DNA of 64,000 nt, taken from Synechococcus lacustris (GTDB lineage: Bacteria; Cyanobacteriota; Cyanobacteriia; PCC-6307; Cyanobiaceae). Positions 40,930 through 50,507 of the stretch are shown in pieces. The stretch spans positions 1-64,000 of the forward strand of contig CAJAQB010000011.1 in NCBI GenBank assembly GCA_903943975.1, in the 5' to 3' direction. Every line of letters begins with the position of its first letter. Positions within the stretch are counted from its first letter, which is position 1. The notes under the pieces were generated by a model. That model saw only the letters and a list, made by a program, of their open reading frames with translations. It was not told where the DNA came from and did not search any database. The translations under genes were made by a program, and so were the position numbers.

Positions 40930-41389
40930 GGGCGGTTTCAATCGCCTGGGTGAGTTCCGAGGCATCCGGTGCCACAGCACTCTTAAAGCGACCCAGCACC
41001 GTGCCATCGCGGCCCACCAGGAATTTTTCGAAGTTCCAAGCGATCGGCCCGGCCGGTTCCGCCTGGGTCAGGGTGTCGAAGGGGGCAGCGCTGGCGCCCA
41101 CCTTGGCGAACAACTCAAAGTTCACCCCGTAGGTGCTGCTGCAGAACTGTTGGATCTCAGTGATTGAGCCCGGTTCCTGGGCGCCGAAATCATTGCAGGG
41201 GAAGGCCAATACCTTGAAGCCCTGGGCCCCGTACTGCTCCTGCAGGGCCTGAAGACCGGCGTACTGCTTGGTGAAACCACAGCGGCTGGCCACATTGACG
41301 ATCAGCAGCACTTGGCCGGCCTTATCGGTTAGGTCCTGGGGGCTGCCGTCGGCGCCGGACACGATCACACCTTGAACACTGGGGGCCAT
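40913..41389 (-). CDS. Glutathione peroxidase
   Basis: VLLIVNVASRCGFTKQYAGLQALQEQYGAQGFKVLAFPCNDFGAQEPGS and WNFEKFLVGRDGTVLGRF; Cys-type active site (ASRCGFT). Confidence 0.93.
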   Translation of the reverse strand: MAPSVQGVIVSGADGSPQDLTDKAGQVLLIVNVASRCGFTKQYAGLQALQEQYGAQGFKVLAFPCNDFGAQEPGSITEIQQFCSSTYGVNFELFAKVGASAAPFDTLTQAEPAGPIAWNFEKFLVGRDGTVLGRFKSAVAPDASELTQAIETALSAAA

Positions 41390-41438
41390 GGGGAAGTTGC
41401 AAACGGCGAGACCCTAACCACCCAAATACACTCGGCCG

Positions 41439-42818
41439 ATGGTCGAACACACCGCTGCCATTCCCGAGCTCACCCAGTACCTCGAGCGATTGCTCACGGC
41501 CGGTAATTACGACGCCGTAAAGCAGTTGCTGGAGCCGGAGCAACCTGCCGATGCGGCCGAGGCGATCGGCAGTTTGCCCACCCTGCAGCAGGCGATTGCC
41601 TTTCGACTGCTGCCTAAGGACGAGGCGATTGAGGTGTACGAATACCTCGATGCCAGCGTGCAGCAATCGCTGCTGGAACGGCTGCGCTCCGGTGAGGTGC
41701 TGGAGCTGGTGGAGGAGATGTCCCCCGATGACCGGGTGCGGCTCTTTGATGAACTGCCCGCCAAGGTGGTGCGCAACCTGCTGCAACAGCTGAGCCCGGC
41801 CGAACGCCGGGTCACGGCCCAGCTGCTGGGCTACGAGAGCGAAACCGCCGGTCGTTTGATGACGACCGAGTTCATCGACCTCAAGGAGTTCCACACCGCC
41901 GCCCAGGCCCTGACGATCGTGCGGCGGCGGGCCTTGACCACTGAAACCATCTACAGCCTCTACGTGACCGATGGGGCGCGGCGGCTCACCGGCATCCTCT
42001 CGCTGCGGGACCTGGTGGTGGCCGATCCGGAGGAGACCGTTGGCGAGGTGATGACCAGGGAGGTGGTGCGCGTGCACACCGACACCGACCAGGAGGAGGT
42101 GGCCCGGCTGATCAAGCGCTACGACTTCCTGGCCCTGCCCGTGGTGGACCGGGAAGACCGGCTGGTGGGGATCGTCACCGTTGATGACGTGATCGACGTG
42201 ATCGACCAGGAGGCCACCCGGGACCTCTACGCCGCCGGGGCCGTGCAGGCCGGTGATGAGGATGACTATTTCCAGAGCAACCTGTTTGAGGTGGCCAAGC
42301 GGCGGGTGCTTTGGCTGCTGGTGTTGCTGATCACCAACACCGGCACCTCGGCGGTGATCGCCTCCCAGCAGGGGGTGCTGCATCGGGTGGTGCAGCTGGC
42401 TGCCTTCATTCCGCTGCTGATCGGCACCGGCGGCAACGTGGGCGCCCAGAGTTCCACCGTGGTGATTCGCGGCCTAAGCACCAATCGGGTGCAGAGCTTG
42501 GGGCCTTGGCGCACGGTGGGTCGCGAGGCGATGGCCGGGCTGTTGCTGGGGCTGTTGCTGGCGGCGGTGGTGGTGCCCTGGGCTTGGCAGTTGAGCGGCA
42601 CACCCCTGGTGGCGGCGGCGGCGGGGGTGTCGATGCTTTGTATTTCCATCCTGGCGGCCACGGCAGGGGCTGCCCTGCCGCTGGTGTTTGAAAAGTTGGG
42701 TCTCGATCCGGCCTTGATGTCTGCCCCGTTTATCACCACCGTGGTGGACGTGGCGGGGGTGTTCATCTACCTGCAGACCGCTGCGTGGCTGTTGCAGCGC
42801 TATGGCGGCCTTGCCTAG
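41439..42818 (+). CDS. mgtE: MgtE magnesium transporter
   Basis: MSPDDRVRLFDELPAKVVRNLLQQLSPAERRVTAQLLGYESETAGRLMTTEFIDL; CBS domains; GGNVGAQSSTVVIRGL. Confidence 0.95.
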   Translation: MVEHTAAIPELTQYLERLLTAGNYDAVKQLLEPEQPADAAEAIGSLPTLQQAIAFRLLPKDEAIEVYEYLDASVQQSLLERLRSGEVLELVEEMSPDDRVRLFDELPAKVVRNLLQQLSPAERRVTAQLLGYESETAGRLMTTEFIDLKEFHTAAQALTIVRRRALTTETIYSLYVTDGARRLTGILSLRDLVVADPEETVGEVMTREVVRVHTDTDQEEVARLIKRYDFLALPVVDREDRLVGIVTVDDVIDVIDQEATRDLYAAGAVQAGDEDDYFQSNLFEVAKRRVLWLLVLLITNTGTSAVIASQQGVLHRVVQLAAFIPLLIGTGGNVGAQSSTVVIRGLSTNRVQSLGPWRTVGREAMAGLLLGLLLAAVVVPWAWQLSGTPLVAAAAGVSMLCISILAATAGAALPLVFEKLGLDPALMSAPFITTVVDVAGVFIYLQTAAWLLQRYGGLA

Positions 42819-42956
42819 GTCTTTATGTCTAAGGTTTTTATGTCTAAGCCTGGACGCCTAAGCCTGGACACCTAAGCCTTTGTACCTAGGCATAAGTCTT
42901 TATACCTAAGGCGTTATGCCGAGCTCTAAGTCTTTATGCCTAGGTCTTTATGCTTA
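42815..42956. repeat. Tandem repeat, nine CTARG-initiated units, mainly 14 bp (CTAAGTCTTTATGC-like)
   Basis: CTAAG/CTAGG starts at 42815, 42829, 42844, 42858, 42872, 42886, 42906, 42926, 42940. Confidence 0.85.
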
Positions 42957-43019
42957 TAGGGCAGTAATTATGGCGATCAGCGCCAAATTCGGCCCAAAAA
43001 GGGCTTTCCTGAGAGAATA

Positions 43020-44039
43020 TTGACGCTTCTTAAGGCTAGGCTTCACATAACTTCAAGCTCAACCGTGGCCACCGCTACCGCCGAAATGCGCCCCCCCGTG
43101 GATGGCGATCTTGTTCGTTCCTACCTGCGCGACATCGGTCGGGTGCCCCTGCTCAGCCATGAGCAGGAAATCACCATGGGCCGTCAGGTGCAGGAGCTGG
43201 TGCGGCTAGAGGAAACCGAGCTGGAGCTGCGCGAGCGCCAGGGTTCTGAGCCTAGCCAGGAGGAACTGGCCGCCGCCGTGGGTCTCAGTTCAGCGGTGTT
43301 GCGGCGCCGGTTGATCAATGGCCGCCGCGCCAAGGAGCGGATGGTGGCCGCCAACCTGCGCCTGGTGGTGAGCGTTGCCAAGAAATACACCAAGCGCAAT
43401 ATGGAGCTGCTCGACCTGATTCAGGAGGGCACCATTGGCCTGGTGCGCGGGGTGGAGAAGTTTGACCCCACCCGGGGCTACAAGTTCTCCACCTATGCCT
43501 ACTGGTGGATTCGCCAGGGCATCACCCGCGCCATTGCCGAGAAGAGCCGCACGATCCGGTTGCCGATCCACATCACCGAAACCCTTAACAAGCTCAAGAA
43601 GGGCCAGCGCGAACTCTCCCAGGAACTGGGGCGCACCCCCACCGTCACTGAGCTGGCGCTGTTTGTGGAACTGCCTGAAGAAGAGGTGAAAGACCTGCTT
43701 TGTCGGGCCCGCCAACCGGTGAGCCTGGAGATGAAGGTGGGCGATAGCGACGACACCGAACTGCAGGAGCTGCTCCAAAACGAGGCGCCGCTGCCCGATG
43801 AATTGGTGGATGGTGAATGCCTGCGGGGCGACATGCGTTCGCTGCTGGATCAGTTGCCGGCCCTCCAGGGTCGGGTGCTGAAGATGCGCTATGGCATTGA
43901 GGTGGAGGAACCGATGAGCCTCACCGGCATTGGCCGCGAATTGGGCATGAGTCGAGACCGGGTGCGCAATCTGGAGCGGGATGGCCTGGCGGGCCTGCGC
44001 CAGCTCAGTGAAAGTGTGGCGGCCTACGTGGCGGCTTGA
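43020..44039 (+). CDS. RNA polymerase sigma-70 family factor (cyanobacterial group 1/2-like)
   Basis: [80 protein letters not shown]; start uncertain (TTG 43020 or GTG 43065). Confidence 0.95.
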   Translation: MTLLKARLHITSSSTVATATAEMRPPVDGDLVRSYLRDIGRVPLLSHEQEITMGRQVQELVRLEETELELRERQGSEPSQEELAAAVGLSSAVLRRRLINGRRAKERMVAANLRLVVSVAKKYTKRNMELLDLIQEGTIGLVRGVEKFDPTRGYKFSTYAYWWIRQGITRAIAEKSRTIRLPIHITETLNKLKKGQRELSQELGRTPTVTELALFVELPEEEVKDLLCRARQPVSLEMKVGDSDDTELQELLQNEAPLPDELVDGECLRGDMRSLLDQLPALQGRVLKMRYGIEVEEPMSLTGIGRELGMSRDRVRNLERDGLAGLRQLSESVAAYVAA

Positions 44040-44923
44040 GCGGCTTGGGGCTTAAGGCTCAGCAGGGTGGCCCCCAGTACCAGTAGGGCCCCCAGCAGCG
44101 TTAGCCCGTCGAGGCCTTCGCTGAATAGCAGCGCCCCCCAGCCGGCGGCGAAGAGCACCTGCACATAGCTGATCGCCGTGGCCCTAGCGGCGGGCATTTG
44201 GCTGAGGGCGCCGGTGAGCCAAACCTGGCCCAGTTGGGTGAAGATCCCCACCCCCACCAGCCAGGCCAGTTGGCTGGGCCCCGGCAAAACCGGATGGGCG
44301 AGCACCCAGGGCAAGCTCATCGGTAAGGCCACCAGCGGAAAATAGAAAACGATCACCAGCGGATGTTCTGAATCCGCCAGGGTGCGCACGGTCACGTAGG
44401 CCAGCGCCGTGAGCAAAGCCCCAGTGATGGCAATCACCACCGCCAGCCCCGGCAGTGGCGAACCATGGCCGGTGAGCCAGCTGGGTTGGGCCACCAGTAG
44501 CACCCCCAGCCAGCCGAGCCCCATGGCGGCCACGATTCGTTTGCCGAGGGCTTCCCCCAGGGCACCCCAGGCCAGGGCTGCCGTGAAGGTGGGATAGAGG
44601 TACTGAAACACCGTGGCCGAGGCCAGCGGTAATTCCGCCAGGGCGGCATAAACGCAATAGAGGGCCAGGGTGCCGATCACCCCGCGCAGCACCAGCATTC
44701 CCTTGCGCTCACCCCAGGGCTTCAGGCCGGCCCGTTTCAGTAGCCACCAGCTCAATACGAGGCTCACCATGGCCCGGGCCAGCACCACCTCCGCCACTGG
44801 GATCAGGCCACCAAGCTGCTTAACGCAAACGCCCATGAGGCTGAAGCTCAGGGCGCTCAGCACCATTGCTTGGGGCCCCGGCAACTTGTTGGGCAGGAGG
44901 GCGAGGGGATTGCTGAGCTTCAA
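44024..44923 (-). CDS. EamA/DMT-family transporter
   Basis: Ten hydrophobic segments; LVLSWWLLKRAGLKPWGERKGMLVLRGVIGTLALYCVYAALAELPLASATVFQYLYPTFTAALAW; start TTG 44923 or ATG 44866. Confidence 0.9.
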   Translation of the reverse strand: MKLSNPLALLPNKLPGPQAMVLSALSFSLMGVCVKQLGGLIPVAEVVLARAMVSLVLSWWLLKRAGLKPWGERKGMLVLRGVIGTLALYCVYAALAELPLASATVFQYLYPTFTAALAWGALGEALGKRIVAAMGLGWLGVLLVAQPSWLTGHGSPLPGLAVVIAITGALLTALAYVTVRTLADSEHPLVIVFYFPLVALPMSLPWVLAHPVLPGPSQLAWLVGVGIFTQLGQVWLTGALSQMPAARATAISYVQVLFAAGWGALLFSEGLDGLTLLGALLVLGATLLSLKPQAAQAAT

Positions 44924-44947
44924 AACAGGGTTCTGATCAATGCCTTT

Positions 44948-45091
44948 GAAGTCAGCTCCACCTCTGAAGGCAGCTTCAGCTCTGAAGTCAGTTTCAGCTC
45001 AGATGGCAGCTTCAGCTCTGAGGACACCGCCATCTCTGAGGACAGCTTCGGCTCTGAAAGCAGCGCCATCTCTGAAAACAGCCCAGCCCAG
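44948..45091. repeat. Tandem repeat, 8 x 18 bp (GARGKCAGCTTCAGCTCT-like)
   Basis: Eight consecutive 18-mers from GAAGTCAGCTCCACCTCT to GAAAACAGCCCAGCCCAG, exact period. Confidence 0.92.
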
Positions 45092-45241
45092 CTAGCGAGG
45101 CTGCCGATGGGCTTTTCCTGCCTGGATATGCCCATGCTTGTTTTTGTTTCCTTTAATCTTGCCGCAAGCCGCTGAGCTTTTACTGCGGGCAGTGATCCCT
45201 AGGCGATTGCAGGTTGGCTAACTGGCTAGCAGTAGCGATTT

Positions 45242-45291
45242 TGCCTTTGGTCTTGGCTCTGATTCTGGTTTTGGTTTTGGTGGTGGTTTTG
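45242..45291. repeat. Hexanucleotide-like low-complexity repeat (CCAAAA/CCAGAA on minus strand)
   Basis: GCCTTTGGTCTTGGCTCTGATTCTGGTTTTGGTTTTGGTGGTGG. Confidence 0.6.
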
Positions 45292-45532
45292 ACCCCAGTT
45301 GTGTTTCTCCAGAGACTGTTGCTGACTCTGTGGGTAGGGGACGTAGGTAGATGCTGAAAGCGGGGGCTGAAGGTGAGATAGGTCTTTGGGCTGACGCAGG
45401 GATCGATCGCTTAAGCGTTTTACGTTTAGCTGATCGATCGAGCTGAGGCGGCAATAGCTCACCCCCCCTCTGGGGCGCCGTAGCTCAGGGCCAAGTCCAT
45501 CGCCGTGAGTCGGGAGGAGATCAAGGGCTGGG

Positions 45533-45647
45533 GAGTCATGAGCTATACGACTTCGGAGTTATGGGCTAAGCGGCTTCGGAGTTATGAGCCCAGCGGCTTC
45601 GCAGTCATGAGCTAAGCGGCTTCGCAGTCATGAGCCCAGCGGCTTCG
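45533..45647. repeat. Tandem repeat, 5 x 23 bp (SAGTYATGAGCYMAGCGGCTTCG)
   Basis: GAGTCATGAGCTATACGACTTCG, GAGTTATGGGCTAAGCGGCTTCG, GAGTTATGAGCCCAGCGGCTTCG, CAGTCATGAGCTAAGCGGCTTCG, CAGTCATGAGCCCAGCGGCTTCG. Confidence 0.95.
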
Positions 45648-45744
45648 GAGGGGGCTTTCGCTGGAATCAGCACAACTCGGCATTGCAACGGCTCAGGCCG
45701 CCCCTATTTACGCTGCTCCTGCTCCGCCAAGCTCCGCCCCGCCA

Positions 45745-46209
45745 GTGCCACCAGCCCCATCAGTGCCGCCACTACCGCCCGTGACGCAAGCAGCAAAACC
45801 CCTGGCCCAGCAGGTGATTGGGGTGGGGTTGGTGTTTAACGCTGCCGGGAAGGTGCTGATTGACCAACGCCTAGAGGAGGGTCTGCTGGGCGGCCTATGG
45901 GAGTTCCCCGGGGGCAAGCAGGAACCCGGTGAAGCGATCGTTGACACGATTCGCCGCGAATTGCGCGAGGAGTTGGCGATTGAGGTGGAGGTGGGTGAGC
46001 AACTTATTGCGCTTGAGCACACCTACGGCCCCAAGCGCCTGCGCTTTTTGGTGCACCTCTGCCGTTGGCTTAGTGGTGAACCCCAACCCTTGGCCTCCCA
46101 GCAGTTGCGCTGGGTGCTGCCTGGCCAGTTGGGCGATTACCCCTTCCCAGCCGCCAACGCCAGGATCATTGCCGCCTTGCTGGACCACCAGGGGCTAGGG
46201 GGCAACTAG
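45745..46209 (+). CDS. Nudix (MutT-like) hydrolase; start uncertain
   Basis: GGLWEFPGGKQEPGEAIVDTIRRELREELAIEV contains a Nudix box. Confidence 0.88.
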   Translation: MPPAPSVPPLPPVTQAAKPLAQQVIGVGLVFNAAGKVLIDQRLEEGLLGGLWEFPGGKQEPGEAIVDTIRRELREELAIEVEVGEQLIALEHTYGPKRLRFLVHLCRWLSGEPQPLASQQLRWVLPGQLGDYPFPAANARIIAALLDHQGLGGN

Positions 46210-46698
46210 AACCGCCCGGCGGCCCTCCCCCTCCTGACTCAGGCTTAATTGCCAGGCCGGCGCTGGCACAAAACTGAGCCGTTCCGGCCATTCCACCGCC
46301 ATAAGCGCACCCGAGGCCAGGGCCTGCTCCTCCTCTTGGCAGAACAGGTCATCGGCGGCGGCGGCCTGTTCAAGCCGGTAGAGATCGAGGTGGATCAGCA
46401 GGGGATCTGCGCCGCTAGAACTGCCGCCAGGGCCAGAGCCAGAGCCAGAGCCAGAGCCAGGGGCGAGGCCGTAGTGCTGGGCCAGGGCAAAGGTGGGGCT
46501 GGTAACCGGTTCCGTGAGGCCGAGGCCAGCGGCTAGGCCCTGCACCAGGCAGGTTTTGCCAGCCCCCAGGCCCCCCTTAAGCAACAGCAACGCGCCGGGG
46601 GGCAGCTGCTGGGCCAGTTGCTGGCCGTAGGCCTGGGTGGCCTCGGCATTCGCCAGGTAAACGCTGGTCAAGGGGGGGGTCGCCTCTGGCCTATCCAT
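46195..46698 (-). CDS. tsaE: tRNA threonylcarbamoyladenosine biosynthesis ATPase TsaE
   Basis: [43 protein letters not shown]...[10 protein letters not shown]; start ATG 46698. Confidence 0.92.
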   Translation of the reverse strand: MDRPEATPPLTSVYLANAEATQAYGQQLAQQLPPGALLLLKGGLGAGKTCLVQGLAAGLGLTEPVTSPTFALAQHYGLAPGSGSGSGSGPGGSSSGADPLLIHLDLYRLEQAAAADDLFCQEEEQALASGALMAVEWPERLSFVPAPAWQLSLSQEGEGRRAVLVAP

Positions 46699-46789
46699 CC
46701 CTGTAGATTCGCCCCACGCGAGCCCGAAGCCTCGGCGACTCTGCAGATATTTCCAACCCATCGTTGCTCCCCAAGGGAGTTTGATTGCC

Positions 46790-48226
46790 ATGGTGGCTAC
46801 CGCCGACACCCTCTCGCTTGCTGGTTTGCAGGTCACGAACACCTATGTGATTGCCGACCTCGGCCTCGCCGAATGGGGCCGCAAGGAAATTGCGATTGCT
46901 GAAACTGAAATGCCGGGCCTGGTGACCCTGCGTCAGAGGTTTGCTGACCAGCAGCCCCTCAAGGGCGCCCGCATCTGCGGCAGCCTGCACATGACGATTC
47001 AGACGGCAGTGCTGATCGAAACCCTGGTGGCCCTCGGCGCTGAGGTGCGCTGGGCCTCTTGCAACATTTTTTCCACCCAAGACCACGCCGCCGCTGCGAT
47101 CGCTGCCGCCGGTATTCCAGTGTTCGCCTACAAGGGCGAAAGCTTGGATGAGTACTGGGCCTTCACCCACCGGATCATGGAGTGGGCCGATGGCGGCACG
47201 CCAAACATGATTCTTGATGACGGTGGCGATGCCACCGGTCTGATCGTGTTGGGGGCGAAGGCCGAACAGGATGCTTCGGTGCTGAATAACCCCGGCAGCG
47301 AAGAGGAAGTGGCCCTCTTTAATTCAATCAAGGCCCGCCTGGCGGAACAGCCCGGTTGGTATTCCCGTATCTATGCTCAGATCCAGGGCGTAACTGAAGA
47401 AACCACCACCGGTGTGGCCCGTCTCTATCAGATGGAGAAGACGGGTGAGCTGCCTTTCCCGGCAATCAACGTCAACGACTCAGTTACCAAGAGCAAGTTC
47501 GACAACCTCTACGGCTGCCGCGAATCCTTGGTGGACAGCATCAAGCGCGCCACCGATGTGATGGTGGCCGGCAAGGTTGCCCTGGTGATCGGTTACGGCG
47601 ATGTGGGCAAGGGTTGCGCCCAGTCCCTGCGCGGCCTTGGCGCCACGGTGATGATCACTGAGGTGGACCCAATCTGCGCCCTGCAGGCGGCGATGGAGGG
47701 CTACCGCGTCGTGCGTCTCGACGACGTGGTCCAGGATGTGGACATCTTCGTGACCGCCACCGGCAACTATCACGTGATCGGCCACCAGCAGCTGGTGGCG
47801 ATGAAGGATCAGGCGATTGTTTGCAACATCGGCCACTTCGATAATGAAATCGATGTGGCTTCCTTGAAGCAATACCGCTGGGAAAACATCAAGCCCCAGG
47901 TGGACCATGTGATCCTGCCCAGCGGCAATCGCATCATCCTGTTGGCGGAAGGTCGGCTGGTGAACCTGGGCTGTGGCACCGGCCACCCCAGCTTCGTGAT
48001 GAGCAATTCCTTCACCAACCAAGTGCTGGCCCAGATCGAACTGTTCAGCAAGGGCGAACAGTACGAGAAGAAGGTGTATGTGCTGCCTAAGCACCTCGAT
48101 GAGCTGGTGGCTCGGCTCCACCTTGAGAAGATCGGCGCCAAACTCACCCAGCTCAGCCAAGTGCAGGCCGACTACATCTCAGTGCCCGTGGAAGGTCCCT
48201 ACAAGCTCGACCACTACCGCTACTGA
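46790..48226 (+). CDS. ahcY: Adenosylhomocysteinase
   Basis: [33 protein letters not shown]...[39 protein letters not shown]...; SD-like AAGGGAG upstream. Confidence 0.97.
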   Translation: MVATADTLSLAGLQVTNTYVIADLGLAEWGRKEIAIAETEMPGLVTLRQRFADQQPLKGARICGSLHMTIQTAVLIETLVALGAEVRWASCNIFSTQDHAAAAIAAAGIPVFAYKGESLDEYWAFTHRIMEWADGGTPNMILDDGGDATGLIVLGAKAEQDASVLNNPGSEEEVALFNSIKARLAEQPGWYSRIYAQIQGVTEETTTGVARLYQMEKTGELPFPAINVNDSVTKSKFDNLYGCRESLVDSIKRATDVMVAGKVALVIGYGDVGKGCAQSLRGLGATVMITEVDPICALQAAMEGYRVVRLDDVVQDVDIFVTATGNYHVIGHQQLVAMKDQAIVCNIGHFDNEIDVASLKQYRWENIKPQVDHVILPSGNRIILLAEGRLVNLGCGTGHPSFVMSNSFTNQVLAQIELFSKGEQYEKKVYVLPKHLDELVARLHLEKIGAKLTQLSQVQADYISVPVEGPYKLDHYRY

Positions 48227-48858
48227 TGGGGGCGCTTAACGGCCTGGTGGAACAGTGGGTAGCCCAGTGGGGCTACCTCGGCATCTTTGCGGCGATGGTG
48301 CTGGAAAACCTGGTGCCGCCGATTCCTTCTGAATTGATCATGCCCCTGGCCGGCTTCTATGTGGGCCAGGGCCAGCTCAATTTCTTTGGTGTTGTGCTGG
48401 CTGGTTTGCTGGGCACGGTGCTGGGGGCGCTGCCCTGGTACGGCATCGGCCGCCTGGTGAATGAAGAGCGGCTGGGCCGCTGGATCGAACGCCACGGCCG
48501 TTGGCTTGGGGTTTCCGCCAAGGAATTGGCGGAGTCCCGCCAGTGGTTTTTGCGCCATGGGGCTGCGGTGGTGTTCTGGGGTCGTTTGATCCCAGCGATC
48601 CGCACCCTGATCTCCGTGCCGGCGGGCATCGAACTGATGCCCTTTGGGCCATTCCTGTTCTGGACCACCGCCGGCAGCTTGATCTGGAACCTGGTGCTCA
48701 CCGCCAGCGGTTGGCTGCTGGGCAGCCATTGGCAGTCGGTGCTCACCTTCATCAAGCCGATTGAGGGCCTGGTGAACAAGTTGCTGGTGCTGCTGGTGCT
48801 GGCCGCGGCGGCCTGGTTGGGCCTGCGGATCTGGAAGAAGCGCCGGGTTTCCCCCTGA
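48226..48858 (+). CDS. DedA family membrane protein
   Basis: WGYLGIFAAMVLENLVPPIPSELIMPLAGF...RLIPAIRTLISVPAGIELM. Confidence 0.93.
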   Translation: MGALNGLVEQWVAQWGYLGIFAAMVLENLVPPIPSELIMPLAGFYVGQGQLNFFGVVLAGLLGTVLGALPWYGIGRLVNEERLGRWIERHGRWLGVSAKELAESRQWFLRHGAAVVFWGRLIPAIRTLISVPAGIELMPFGPFLFWTTAGSLIWNLVLTASGWLLGSHWQSVLTFIKPIEGLVNKLLVLLVLAAAAWLGLRIWKKRRVSP

Positions 48859-48898
48859 ATGCCAGGGGTTGAACCAAGCGCCGGATAGCCAGCGCCGT

Positions 48899-49288
48899 TC
48901 AGAAGGGCACTTCCTCCTCGCTGGGGTTGCCGCCAAAGCCCGCGCCTTGGCCGGCGCCGCCCTGCTCGCCATCCCGCTTGGAGCCCAGTAGCTCCAGGCG
49001 ATCCACCCGCACCACGGGCTTGGAGCGCTCCTCACCGCTGGCCCGGTCGGTCCAGCGGTCCAGCTTGAGCGAACCGATGATCCCCAGCAGGGAACCTTTT
49101 TTCACGTAGTCAGCGGCCACCTGGGCCTGCTTGCCCCAGATTTCCAGGTTGAACCAATCAGGTTCGTCGTCGCGGCTGCGGCGGTTTACGGCGAGGGTGA
49201 GGTTGGCAACCACGCTGCCGGATTCGAAGTAACGCACTTCGGGATCACGGCCGGCGCGGCCAACAAGGGTGACGGAATTGACGCCCAT
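48899..49288 (-). CDS. ssb: Single-stranded DNA-binding protein
   Basis: MGVNSVTLVGRAGRDPEVRYFESGSVVANLTLAVNRRS; acidic C-terminal tail ending EEVPF. Confidence 0.95.
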   Translation of the reverse strand: MGVNSVTLVGRAGRDPEVRYFESGSVVANLTLAVNRRSRDDEPDWFNLEIWGKQAQVAADYVKKGSLLGIIGSLKLDRWTDRASGEERSKPVVRVDRLELLGSKRDGEQGGAGQGAGFGGNPSEEEVPF

Positions 49289-49457
49289 CGGGGCCTCCTT
49301 GGGTTGTGGGGTAATGATGCGCCACCTTTCGGCGACGCTCACTCTTATTGGTTCCACCGAAGCGGCCGGTTGTAACAGGGCAGCGATCCGCCGCCCCTAT
49401 GATCTGGCCGCCTGACCGCTCTGTGCGGCAGTTTTAGCTCTATAGCGGACTTAACCC

Positions 49458-50504
49458 ATGTTTTGGCGTCGTTTTCAGCTCTCCCGTGACATTGGGATCG
49501 ATCTGGGCACGGCCAACACGCTGATCTATGTGTCCGGGCGCGGCATCGTGCTGCAGGAGCCTTCCGTGGTGGCCATTGATTTAGATAAGGGCGTTCCCCT
49601 GGCGGTGGGGGAAGAGGCCAAGCTGATGCTGGGCCGCACCCCCGGCAATATCCGGGCCGTGAGGCCCCTGCGGGACGGCGTGATCGCCGATTTCGATGCC
49701 GCCGAACAGATGATCAAGTACTTCATCCGCAAGGGCAACGAAGGCCGCGGCATGGTGGCGCCGCGGCTGGTGATTGGCATCCCCAGCGGGGTCACCGGGG
49801 TGGAACGCCGGGCGGTGCGGGAGGCTGGTCTCGGTGGCGCCAGGGAGGTGCACCTGGTGGATGAACCGGTGGCCGCAGCGATCGGTGCCGGCCTGCCGGT
49901 GACCGAACCGGTGGGTTCGATGATCGTGGACATCGGCGGTGGCACCACCGAAGTGGCGGTGCTCAGCCTCCAGGGCACGGTGATTTCCGAGTCGGTGCGG
50001 GTGGCGGGCGATGAGCTCAGTGATGCGATCGGCAGCTACCTGAAGAAGGTGCACAACCTGGTGGTGGGGGAACGCACCGCCGAGGACATCAAGATCCGCA
50101 TCGGCTCCGCCTTCCCCGATGACAACTTCGACCAAACCTCGATGGATGTCCGTGGTTTGCACCTGCTCTCAGGCTTGCCCCGCACCATCAGTGTTCGCGC
50201 TGGGGATGTGCGAGAAGCAATGATCGAGCCGCTAAATGTGATTGTGGAGGCGGTAAAGCGCACCCTGGAGCGCACCCCCCCTGAGCTGGCGGCCGACATC
50301 GTTGATCGCGGCATCATGCTGGCCGGCGGCGGTGCCCTGGTGCGGGGCATCAGCGACCTGATCAGCCATGAAACGGGGATCCTCACCCATGTGGCTGAGG
50401 AGCCTTTGCTCTGTGTGGTTAAAGGTTGTGGTCAGGTGCTGGAAGACTTCAAACGCCTTGGCCGGGTGCTTGATGCCGCTGAATACGGCCGTTCGTCCAG
50501 TTGA
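49458..50504 (+). CDS. mreB: Rod shape-determining protein MreB
   Basis: DIGIDLGTANTLIYVSGRGIVLQEPSVVAI; GSMIVDIGGGTTEVAVLSL. Confidence 0.98.
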   Translation: MFWRRFQLSRDIGIDLGTANTLIYVSGRGIVLQEPSVVAIDLDKGVPLAVGEEAKLMLGRTPGNIRAVRPLRDGVIADFDAAEQMIKYFIRKGNEGRGMVAPRLVIGIPSGVTGVERRAVREAGLGGAREVHLVDEPVAAAIGAGLPVTEPVGSMIVDIGGGTTEVAVLSLQGTVISESVRVAGDELSDAIGSYLKKVHNLVVGERTAEDIKIRIGSAFPDDNFDQTSMDVRGLHLLSGLPRTISVRAGDVREAMIEPLNVIVEAVKRTLERTPPELAADIVDRGIMLAGGGALVRGISDLISHETGILTHVAEEPLLCVVKGCGQVLEDFKRLGRVLDAAEYGRSSS

Positions 50505-50507
50505 TCC

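Noticed and set aside
42990-43008. GGCCCAAAAAGGGCTTT as a terminator after mgtE
   Set aside because: Very short stem and weak T-run; not strong enough to call.
46699-46789. Possible SAH/SAM riboswitch upstream of ahcY
   Set aside because: Only about 90 bp between tsaE and ahcY, and I could not fold or match a known riboswitch consensus by eye.
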